Shown: in pieces, positions 1 through 6,233 of the stretch | Layout: the number at the start of each line of letters is the position of its first letter | Numbering within the stretch: position 1 is the first letter of the stretch | Assembly (NCBI GenBank): GCA_002317325.1 | Contig: DCJB01000074.1 | Coordinates: 1-9,893, forward strand | Source: Bacteroidales bacterium UBA1711 | GTDB lineage: Bacteria > Bacteroidota > Bacteroidia > Bacteroidales > P3 | Length of the DNA: 9,893 nt | Direction of reading: 5' to 3' | Program-made: the position numbers and the translations under genes | Notes under the pieces: generated by a model | Told to the model about the DNA's origin: nothing | The model's database searches: none | The model's input: the letters and a program-made list of their open reading frames with translations, nothing else

Positions 1-235
1 GCCATATAACCGTGTATTGTTTGAGGTGTTGAGTGTCCTGTTTGCTGAATTGACAGAGGAAAAGGCTGAAAGGTTGAAGCAGAACCGAGATGCGTTTGCA
101 GGAGAACTTAAACAGTTGGAGTTTAAAGATGAATTATTTGTAAAGTACCTAACATCGGGAACTGGCAAGGCTGAGGCTTGCCGGTATCGCTTCGAGAAGG
201 TTGAGGAACTTATTGACAAATATGCGAGTGTATGA
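1..235 (+). CDS. DUF262 domain-containing protein, C-terminal end only (partial)
   Basis: The reading frame is open from base 2 to the TGA at 233-235, giving about 77 residues. The true start lies upstream of the window. The visible part begins with PYNRVLFEVLSVLFAEL and ends with a SGTG turn followed by RYRFEKVEELID. This pattern (an N-x-x-LFE helix, a helical stretch, then a GTG turn and an RF-x-x-VEELI helix) matches the C-terminal helical region of DUF262 proteins as I know them. The family's catalytic ParB/Srx-like N-terminal domain is outside the window, so its active site cannot be checked. DUF262 proteins include the GmrS half of GmrSD, a type IV restriction enzyme that cuts modified phage DNA, and other NTP-dependent defence nucleases. 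The stop overlaps the next gene's start as ATGA, which implies translational coupling. A hand count of bases 1-180 gives 77 G+C (43%), lower than the rest of the window. Confidence 0.8.
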   Translation, partial: PYNRVLFEVLSVLFAELTEEKAERLKQNRDAFAGELKQLEFKDELFVKYLTSGTGKAEACRYRFEKVEELIDKYASV

Positions 236-1359
236 TTACGAAGATTCAATTGCACAATTTCAAAATCCACAAGGATTTGGAACTGAAGGTTGGCGGGCTG
301 ACCTTGATTTCTGGACAGAATGGTATGGGCAAGTCCTCCGTATTTCAGTCTCTTTTGCTGTTGCGGCAGTCGTGCAGGGTTGATGGGGTGATGGATGGAC
401 TCAACCTTAAAGGTGACTTGGCACAGTTAGGGGTGGTTCGTGATGTTGAGTGCCAATCGGCCGAAGACCATAACTTGACTATATCCATCGAGCAGGGAAG
501 TGATTCGATGGTGTTTGAATTCATTCTTGATGTGGACTCTCTCAAAACATTTTTGCCCACTCTGTCGGGGGTGCCGATTAGTGGATTTGCTGCAAAGAGT
601 TCTCTTTTTTCTGATGATTTTCAGTATATAAGTGCATTCCGTTGGGGACCGAGAAAAGGGTATGAACGTGACACCGACGTGGTGGAGCGTCATAGGCAAA
701 TTTCCAAGATGAACGGAGAATGCGAGTATGCCGTCCATTTCCTATCTCACTATGGGAGGGAGGAGTGCCGTCCCGAAATGCTGCTATTGTCTCCCGGTGA
801 AGAGCCCAATGTGGCAAACCGTCTCACTGATCAGGTGGGGCGGTGGATGCGCCTAATCTCCCCTGGGGTGAATGTGAGGGTGGAAGCCACGGAAGAATCG
901 TTCAAGTTGAGATACAATTTCGACCGCCCGGAGCAGACCAAGACCTCCGACATGACACCGCCAAATGTGGGTTTCGGTGTGACGTATGCTTTGCCAATCG
1001 TTGTGGCATTGCTGAGCGCGAGACGCGGGGCGCTGATTATGATAGAGAACCCCGAAGCCCATATACACCCCGGAGCCCAAGCCGGCTTGATGATGTTGGT
1101 GATGCGGGCGGTGAAGGCCGGCGTTCAGGTGATGATAGAGACCCACAGCGACCACATTGTGAACGGTGCCCTTGTGGCTGTGGCAAAAGAGCCAGTATTG
1201 CGGGAACAGGTCTCGGTCTATTATTTTGACCGCGACGATAGGCAGCACGTGTCGGTGGCAAAGGAACTGGAAGTGACGGCTGACGGAAGAATCCGTCCTC
1301 AGCCCGAAGGCTTCTTTGACCAGATGAACAAAGACTTGAAGGTGATAATGGGGTTCTAA
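232..1359 (+). CDS. DUF3696 domain-containing AAA/ABC-like ATPase
   Basis: This 375-residue protein is a complete single-domain ATPase of the RecF/OLD-like ABC ATPase group. An N-terminal strand (ITKIQLHNFK) leads to the Walker A motif GQNGMGKSS at residues 28-36, where K34 and S35 would bind the nucleotide phosphates. A weak signature-like segment, GFGVTYALPI, lies at about 247-256. The Walker B segment is LIMIENPEAHIHP (268-280), with E272 and E275 as candidate catalytic acids. ETHSDHIVNG (303-312) supplies the H-loop, and the last 25 residues read DGRIRPQPEGFFDQ. The IENPEAH-HP, ETHSDH and PEGFFDQ blocks together are typical of DUF3696 proteins. The start is fixed by the ATGA overlap with the DUF262 gene, and the stop is 3 bases before the next gene. 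It probably powers or gates the neighbouring DUF262 protein, the third protein, or both. That coupling is inferred, and no nuclease domain is visible in this protein itself. Confidence 0.9.
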   Translation: MITKIQLHNFKIHKDLELKVGGLTLISGQNGMGKSSVFQSLLLLRQSCRVDGVMDGLNLKGDLAQLGVVRDVECQSAEDHNLTISIEQGSDSMVFEFILDVDSLKTFLPTLSGVPISGFAAKSSLFSDDFQYISAFRWGPRKGYERDTDVVERHRQISKMNGECEYAVHFLSHYGREECRPEMLLLSPGEEPNVANRLTDQVGRWMRLISPGVNVRVEATEESFKLRYNFDRPEQTKTSDMTPPNVGFGVTYALPIVVALLSARRGALIMIENPEAHIHPGAQAGLMMLVMRAVKAGVQVMIETHSDHIVNGALVAVAKEPVLREQVSVYYFDRDDRQHVSVAKELEVTADGRIRPQPEGFFDQMNKDLKVIMGF

Positions 1360-1362
1360 CGT

Positions 1363-2253
1363 ATGGCTCAGTGTTCGTTGATGCTGGTTTTTCCGGAGTA
1401 TTCCGACCCTGCCGTTACCCCCACGGCTGACGAATGGCGGTGCAATGCTCTCCCGCCTGACGATTCATTGGGAGACTGGGTGAAAGAGTTGGCGGGCTTT
1501 GTGGATTTCTTCAAGGATGAGTCCTGCGTGGTGATGTATGACTCGAAGAATGCCCAAGCCTGTGTCTATCCGATGGAGCAGTTGCCCGATGAGTATCCCT
1601 CTCGTGCTTTCCATTTTAGGAAGATTCTTAATGGCGAAGATGTGAAGGACTGGAGAAGGGGAAGGGTGTCTGCCTCGGACAGGGAGTATCGGATTCAGAT
1701 AGCGGGTCGGCACGGGATTGTCAGCGTCAAGGATGAGGTGAGGGCAGAGGCAGCGGAGAGGCTGTTCGTCCGTGAGGGGGACACTTGTTTGCTGGCTACG
1801 CATATCCCCGGCTATGGGGCGAAGGACTGGACTGTGAATAATGGACAGGGAGAAGTGGCTGATGTTCGGTCAATGCCGTTGAGCGTGGCGGGGGTCTTTG
1901 GCTGGTTGTCGGAGAACCGCCGACCGGCGAGAGTCTATAACTGGAATCCCAAACATGGAGAAAATGGCTGCGGTGGCCACCCATCGAATAAGGGGGCGGC
2001 GGTGTCGCTCCTGCTTTGCTCTCGGGGCGAGGCGGCCTCTCTGATGAAAAAGGCTGTAGGAGAAGAAGAGGAGAACCGACTGTATGCCTTCGACACACAG
2101 CGGGGCGGATGGATGGAGTATATGGCAGAAGCCAAGTCTCCGAATGCCAACTCTGACGAGAGAAAGTATCACTCCTACCATATTGACGATGGGAAATGTG
2201 TTCCTAAACGGGTGAAAGAGAAATTGGGTCGGGCGGGTGAGCCGCAAGGCTGA
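1363..2253 (+). CDS. Uncharacterised protein, third gene of the DUF262-DUF3696 operon (candidate effector)
   Basis: I do not recognise a named family for this 296-residue protein. It has no signal peptide or membrane segment, so it is probably cytoplasmic. Residues 1-185 are mixed, with several Trp and acidic positions. Residues 188-281 look like a conserved core rich in polar residues of catalytic type. This core contains RVYNWNPKHGENG (190-202, with H198 and E200), H206 in GGHPSNKG, a strand SLLLCSR (215-221), NRLYAFD (238-244), GGWMEYMAEAKSPN (248-261) and KYHSYHI (268-274, with H270 and H273), then VPKRV near the end. The order KHGENG, RLYAFD, WMEY, YHSYHI could form a metal- or phosphate-binding site, for example a nuclease, but this is inference. 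The ATG is 3 bases after the ATPase stop, so the two are surely co-transcribed. It closes the operon: the next gene, 40 bases on, is an exported thioredoxin-like protein unrelated in role. That the protein is real is well supported, but its function is unknown. Confidence 0.85.
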   Translation: MAQCSLMLVFPEYSDPAVTPTADEWRCNALPPDDSLGDWVKELAGFVDFFKDESCVVMYDSKNAQACVYPMEQLPDEYPSRAFHFRKILNGEDVKDWRRGRVSASDREYRIQIAGRHGIVSVKDEVRAEAAERLFVREGDTCLLATHIPGYGAKDWTVNNGQGEVADVRSMPLSVAGVFGWLSENRRPARVYNWNPKHGENGCGGHPSNKGAAVSLLLCSRGEAASLMKKAVGEEEENRLYAFDTQRGGWMEYMAEAKSPNANSDERKYHSYHIDDGKCVPKRVKEKLGRAGEPQG

Positions 2254-2293
2254 CATAATAACGACAAACAAAGACAGCAAATAGAACAACATA

Positions 2294-3733
2294 ATGCAGA
2301 AAGAGATGAGAAAGAAACTTGTTTTGGGGCTGGCGCTGATGGCGGCGGTTGTGTGGCCGGGAGCGGCGGGGGCCAAGAAGCCGCAGTATCGGATTTCGTT
2401 CACCATCAAGGGCGGGCGGGACACGGTGATGTATATGGGGCATTATTTCGCCCGAGGGAACGAGGTGGTTGATACCGCCCGCGTTGACTCGAAGGGCCGC
2501 TTCCTCTTTGAGAGCGAGGACGAGGCACTTGAGCCCGGTCTCTATTTCTTTGCCAATCCGGCCGGCACATACGTGGAGTTTGTGGTCTATCACGAGAAGC
2601 CTTTCTTCACTTTCGAGACCCAGAACCCCGACTGGACCTCGAATATGAAGGTGAAGGGAAGCCAGCAGAACCAGTTCTTCTTCGACTTCCACCGGGTGGA
2701 TAGGGCTGTGACCGACGACCTTGACACCAACAGCCTGCTGATGGACTCGGTATCGTTTGAGAAGTACCGCCGCGCCCGGCTGCTGTCGTTGGACAGCGTG
2801 AAGCAGACGCTGATTGACAAGAACCCCGAGATGTTCCTTTCCAAGATGATGGTGGCCACCAAGGACATCTATCCCCCGATAGTAGATGAGAAAGGCGACT
2901 CGCTGACCCTCGACCAGCGGCGGGAGTATTACCTCGTCCATTATTTTGACAACCTATTGCAGGCTCCCGATGCCATCATCCGCACTCCGAAGCGGGTGTT
3001 CTACGACCGGGTGATGGCCTACTTCGACCAGTGCCTGAAATACGCCCTGCCCGAAACGCTGATACACTACACCGACCTCTATCTCGACCGGGTGATGTCG
3101 TCGCCCAAGCTGTTTCAGTGGTCGCTCATCACCCTTACGCAGAAATATCTGCAAAGCAATGTGATGGTATATGACGAGGTGTATGTGCACTTGGTGCAGA
3201 AGTATTGGGCGAGCGATGCCAACACCTGGTCCACGCCCAGCAGCATAGAGACCGAGCTGGCTCGTGCCAACAAGTGGGAGCGGCTGTTGGTGGGGCGCGA
3301 GGCGCCGGAACTGATAATGTACGACACGCTCCGAGTGCCGCACTCGCTCCACTCCATGCCCAATCGCTGGAAGTTGCTCATCTTCTGGTCGCCCGGGTGC
3401 GGCCACTGCCAGCATATCATTCCCGAGGCCTACAAAATCTATCTGAAGTACCGCGACCAGTATGACCTCGGCGTCTATGCCATCCTGAGCGAGCCCGACG
3501 ACAAGACCCGCAAGGAGTGGAAAGAATTTATCGCCAAGCACGAAATGAACAGTCCCACCTGGCTCCACATTGACGGCGGCGAGGCCAACGTGGACTGGCA
3601 CGAGGTGTATGACATCACCTCCACCCCCCAAATCTACCTTCTTGACGAGAACAACATCATCCAGGCCAAGAAACTGAGCGATGCCAACCTTGAGAACGTC
3701 CTCAAGGCCTTGTGCGGGGGCGAGATGGAGTAG
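2294..3733 (+). CDS. Exported thioredoxin-like protein, DUF4369/DUF5106-type (TlpA-like thiol-disulfide oxidoreductase)
   Basis: This 479-residue protein has an N-terminal signal peptide. MRKKL is followed by a hydrophobic run and an AGA-K cleavage site near residue 27. There is no lipobox cysteine, so it is predicted to be soluble in the periplasm. Residues of about 33-125 form a beta-rich domain of DUF4369 type (FTIKG, then VVDTARVDSKGRFLFES). About 130-330 is a helical DUF5106-like region. About 335-475 is a thioredoxin fold, with LLIFWSPGCGHC carrying the redox pair C369 and C372 and the cis-proline at P445 in TSTPQIYLLD. CGHC is the active-site sequence also found in DsbA/PDI-type thiol oxidoreductases. 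Such proteins reduce or isomerise disulfides in exported proteins, but the partner here is unknown. An alternative start at 2306 (the M of MRKKL) gives an equally good signal peptide. The leader is A-rich with no Shine-Dalgarno sequence, as is usual in Bacteroidota. The M3 peptidase gene follows after 35 bases, probably in the same transcript. Confidence 0.9.
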   Translation: MQKEMRKKLVLGLALMAAVVWPGAAGAKKPQYRISFTIKGGRDTVMYMGHYFARGNEVVDTARVDSKGRFLFESEDEALEPGLYFFANPAGTYVEFVVYHEKPFFTFETQNPDWTSNMKVKGSQQNQFFFDFHRVDRAVTDDLDTNSLLMDSVSFEKYRRARLLSLDSVKQTLIDKNPEMFLSKMMVATKDIYPPIVDEKGDSLTLDQRREYYLVHYFDNLLQAPDAIIRTPKRVFYDRVMAYFDQCLKYALPETLIHYTDLYLDRVMSSPKLFQWSLITLTQKYLQSNVMVYDEVYVHLVQKYWASDANTWSTPSSIETELARANKWERLLVGREAPELIMYDTLRVPHSLHSMPNRWKLLIFWSPGCGHCQHIIPEAYKIYLKYRDQYDLGVYAILSEPDDKTRKEWKEFIAKHEMNSPTWLHIDGGEANVDWHEVYDITSTPQIYLLDENNIIQAKKLSDANLENVLKALCGGEME

Positions 3734-3768
3734 CGGCGCAGCCGAATCAATTACAAAAAACCCACATA

Positions 3769-5871
3769 ATGAACAAAAAAAGCATTTTGGCCGTGAGCTT
3801 GGCGGTGACGCTGCTGGCTGCTGGCTGCAAGAAAAAGATGGACAATCCGTTCTTTGCCCAATGGGGCACGCCATTTGAGATTCCCGATTTCTCGAAAATC
3901 AAGACCGAACACTATCTGCCCGCTTTCGAGGAGGGTATGAAGCAGCAGTTGGAAGAGATAGACCAAATCGTCAACAACCCCGAAGCCCCTACCTTCGAGA
4001 ATACGATTGAGGCCTTTGAGTACAGCGGCGAGCTGCTCAATACTGTGAGCGGCGTATTCTTCAACCTCTCGGAGTGCGAGAACAACGAGGAAATGGAGAA
4101 GATAGCCGAAGAGGTGACACCCAAGCTGTCGGCTCACGGCGACAACATTGCCTTGAATGCGAAACTGTTTGCCCGTATCAAGGCCGTCTATGACCAAAAG
4201 GAGACGCTGGGGCTCAATGCCGAGCAGTCGCGGCTGTTAGAAGAGACCTACAAAGGCTTTGTCCGCGGCGGCGCCAATGTCCCCGAGGCGCAGCAGGCCC
4301 GTTTCCGCGAGCTCAACGAGCAGATAGCCTCGCTCACGCTCCGTTTCGCTCAGAACGTGCTCAAGGCCACCAACGACTACAAGCTGGTTCTCGACGAGGC
4401 TCCGAAGGGGCTGACCGCCGACCAAGTCAACGCCGCCAAGGAGGCTGCTGATGCCGACGAGGCCACCAAGGGCAAACTGGTGTTCACCCTGCAGATGCCC
4501 AGCTGGGAGCCGTTTATGCAGAACTGCGAAGACCGCGACCTGCGCCATCAGATGTGGGAGGCCTACTCCACCCGCTGCAACGGAGGCAAATATGACAACA
4601 CGAAGATTATTGACACCCTCGCCAACCTGCGTCTCGAGCGTGCCAACATTCTTGGCTATCCCACTCATGCCGACTATGTGCTGGACGACTGCCTTGCCAA
4701 GACCCCCCAGGCCGTCTATGGCTGCCTGATGCAGATTTGGGAGCCTGCCTTGGCCAAGGCCAAGCAGGAACGCGACGACTACCAGAAGATGATAAAGGCC
4801 GACGCCCCCGGCGCCAAACTGGAGCCGTGGGACTGGCGCTACTATAGCGAGAAGCTTCGCAAGGAGAAGTACGCCCTCGAAGACGACGTGGTGCGTCCCT
4901 ATTTCTCGCTTGAGAACGTCCTTGCCGGCGCCTTCGGCACTGCCACCAAGCTGTACGGCGTCACCTTCAAGGAAAACGCAGCCCTGCCCACCTACGACAA
5001 AGAGGCCCGTGCCTACGAGGTGATGGACGGCGGCGAGGTGATAGGCATCCTCTACATGGACTTCTTCCCCCGCGAGAGCAAGCGCAGCGGCGCCTGGATG
5101 ACCGAGTTCCGCGGACAGAAGATGAGCCGGGAGGGCAAGAACGTGATTCCCATCATCCAGGTGGTGTGCAACTTCACCAAGCCGACAGGCGACAAGCCGT
5201 CGCTGCTCAACTTCGACGAGAGCGAGACCCTCTTCCACGAGTTCGGCCACGCCCTCCACGGCCTGTTGAGCAAGTGCCGTTATCCCTCTTTGGCCGGCAC
5301 CAATGTGCCGCGCGACTTTGTGGAGCTGCCCTCGCAGATAATGGAGAACTGGTGCCGCAACCCGCAGGTGATGAAGAGCTACGCCAAACATTACCAGACC
5401 GGCGAGGCCATCCCTGACGACCTGATAGCCAAGATAGCCGCCGCCCAGACCTACGGGCAGGGCTTCATCAACACCGAACTGCTGGCTGCCTCGCTGCTTG
5501 ACATGGACTACCACAGCATTTCGGCCAAGCAGCCCATCGACCCCAACGCCTTTGAGAAGGAACACTTGGACAAGATAGGCCTCATACCCGAGATTATCAG
5601 CCGCTACAAGAGTCCCTACTTCCAGCACATTTTCACCACGGGCTACGATGCGGGCTACTACAGCTACACCTGGACGGCCATACTCGACCATGATGCCTTT
5701 GCCGCCTTTGTAGAGAGCGGCGACCTCTTCAACCCCGAGTTGGCCAAGAAGTTCCGCCACCTCTTGGAGAGCGGCAACACGGTTGACCCGATGACCCTCT
5801 ACCGCGACTTCCGCGGCAAGGAGCCCAGCGTGGAGCCCCTGCTCCGCGACCGCGGGCTGATAGCCAAGTAA
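3769..5871 (+). CDS. dcp: M3 family zinc metallopeptidase lipoprotein (Dcp-like peptidyl-dipeptidase)
   Basis: This 700-residue protein is close in length to the known peptidyl-dipeptidase Dcp. It removes C-terminal dipeptides or cleaves short peptides with a zinc centre. The zinc motif HEFGH is at residues 490-494, with catalytic E491. The third ligand is most likely E519 in DFVELPSQ, 29 residues after the first histidine, which is the M3 spacing. The conserved substrate-binding block GYDAGYYSYTW is at 625-635. The frame is open from 3712, but I place the start at the ATG at 3769. That start gives a lipoprotein signal, MNKKSILAVSLAV then LLAAGC with C20 as the lipidated cysteine. The longer version adds 19 residues that lack signal character and overlap the upstream gene. 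The protein is expected to be anchored on the periplasmic side of a membrane and to work in peptide breakdown. Codon use is G+C-rich: a hand count of 4681-4740 gives 37 of 60. The exact specificity (Dcp or oligopeptidase A type) cannot be settled by eye. Confidence 0.95.
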   Translation: MNKKSILAVSLAVTLLAAGCKKKMDNPFFAQWGTPFEIPDFSKIKTEHYLPAFEEGMKQQLEEIDQIVNNPEAPTFENTIEAFEYSGELLNTVSGVFFNLSECENNEEMEKIAEEVTPKLSAHGDNIALNAKLFARIKAVYDQKETLGLNAEQSRLLEETYKGFVRGGANVPEAQQARFRELNEQIASLTLRFAQNVLKATNDYKLVLDEAPKGLTADQVNAAKEAADADEATKGKLVFTLQMPSWEPFMQNCEDRDLRHQMWEAYSTRCNGGKYDNTKIIDTLANLRLERANILGYPTHADYVLDDCLAKTPQAVYGCLMQIWEPALAKAKQERDDYQKMIKADAPGAKLEPWDWRYYSEKLRKEKYALEDDVVRPYFSLENVLAGAFGTATKLYGVTFKENAALPTYDKEARAYEVMDGGEVIGILYMDFFPRESKRSGAWMTEFRGQKMSREGKNVIPIIQVVCNFTKPTGDKPSLLNFDESETLFHEFGHALHGLLSKCRYPSLAGTNVPRDFVELPSQIMENWCRNPQVMKSYAKHYQTGEAIPDDLIAKIAAAQTYGQGFINTELLAASLLDMDYHSISAKQPIDPNAFEKEHLDKIGLIPEIISRYKSPYFQHIFTTGYDAGYYSYTWTAILDHDAFAAFVESGDLFNPELAKKFRHLLESGNTVDPMTLYRDFRGKEPSVEPLLRDRGLIAK

Positions 5872-5888
5872 AAAGATACCGGCATGGG

Positions 5889-5934
5889 TGTCGGCAGCCC
5901 GCTGACGGCCCAGTCCGTCGGCGGACTGCCGATG
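5889..5934 (+). terminator. Strong GC-rich stem-loop after the M3 peptidase gene, possible terminator
   Basis: Arms 5891-5908 and 5915-5932 pair over 18 positions with one mismatch (5898 with 5925) and one G-T wobble (5903 with 5920) around a 6-base loop, CCCAGT. Wobble pairs extend the stem outward to 5889 and 5934. It lies in the 89-base gap between the peptidase stop and the PspC start. The hairpin is strong enough to act as a terminator or an mRNA-stabilising end, but no T-run follows (the sequence continues GATGTGTCCG). A classic intrinsic terminator is therefore not proven, and an attenuator or a 3'-end processing structure is also possible. Confidence 0.5.
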
Positions 5935-5960
5935 TGTCCGTGTCCAAGCAATGCTGCGAA

Positions 5961-6152
5961 ATGGAAAAAAACGTGAAACGACTGAGGCGAAGCCTCACCG
6001 ACCGGCGAATAGCCGGTGTGTGCGGCGGCATAGCCGAATACCTGAATATTGATCCCACGATAGTGCGAATCATTTTCCTCATTGCCCTGCTGTGCTGCTC
6101 CATCGGCTTTTGGGCATACATCATCGTGTGGATATGCGCCCCCGAAAGGTAG
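5961..6152 (+). CDS. Small PspC domain membrane protein
   Basis: This 63-residue protein is essentially one PspC domain. A basic N-terminus (MEKNVKRLRRSLTDRR) is followed by IAGVCGGIAEYLNIDPT, the family hallmark, and one hydrophobic segment from about residue 35 to 58 ending in WICAPER. It is predicted to sit in the inner membrane with the basic end in the cytoplasm. PspC-type proteins take part in phage-shock or envelope-stress responses, but many small stand-alone versions in Bacteroidota have no tested role. The frame is open back to a GTG at 5934. I prefer the ATG at 5961 because the domain begins there, an A-rich start context surrounds it, and the GTG adjoins the stem-loop base. No PspA or PspB homologue is visible in the window. 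Confidence 0.88.
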   Translation: MEKNVKRLRRSLTDRRIAGVCGGIAEYLNIDPTIVRIIFLIALLCCSIGFWAYIIVWICAPER

Positions 6153-6156
6153 GGGA

Positions 6157-6173
6157 GCGGCCGCCGCGGCCGC
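6157..6173 (+). other. Short GC-only hairpin between the PspC and helicase genes
   Basis: Arms 6157-6162 (GCGGCC) and 6168-6173 (GGCCGC) form a 6-base-pair all-G/C stem with a 5-base loop. It starts 4 bases after the PspC stop codon. No T-run follows, since the sequence continues GCCGTATGCC. It may end or slow transcription before the helicase gene, but it could also be incidental in a GC-rich stretch. The rest of this gap (6174-6233) turns A-rich near the helicase start. No clear Bacteroidota promoter (TTTG with TAnnTTTG) was seen there. Confidence 0.35.
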
Positions 6174-6233
6174 CGTATGCCGCACTCGTTGCCGAATAGT
6201 AATCATTGACAAAAAGAAAGAATAGATAGCTTG

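Noticed and set aside
201..383. Plus-strand 60-codon frame overlapping the DUF262-ATPase junction
   Set aside because: It overlaps two genes in another frame, including the Walker A region, and has no family features.
2254..2293. Possible promoter or terminator between the cassette and the thioredoxin-like gene
   Set aside because: The 40 bases are A-rich but contain no TTTG/TAnnTTTG promoter pair and no inverted repeat I could find.
3712..3768. Longer N-terminus for the M3 peptidase starting at 3712
   Set aside because: It would overlap the upstream gene by 22 bases and place 19 non-signal residues before a clean lipoprotein signal peptide. The ATG at 3769 is better.
2954..3874. Minus-strand open frame of 306 codons
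   Set aside because: It is opposite the thioredoxin-like gene and the start of the M3 gene. It crosses two well-supported genes and resembles no family.
4237..5760. Minus-strand open frame of 507 codons
   Set aside because: It lies wholly opposite the M3 peptidase gene, whose zinc motif and full-length match are clear. The opposite frame is open because of G+C-rich codon bias, and its translation is low-complexity and rich in V, G and L.
5934..5960. GTG start at 5934 for the PspC protein
   Set aside because: It adds nine residues not part of the domain and sits at the base of the stem-loop. The ATG at 5961 fits the domain boundary.
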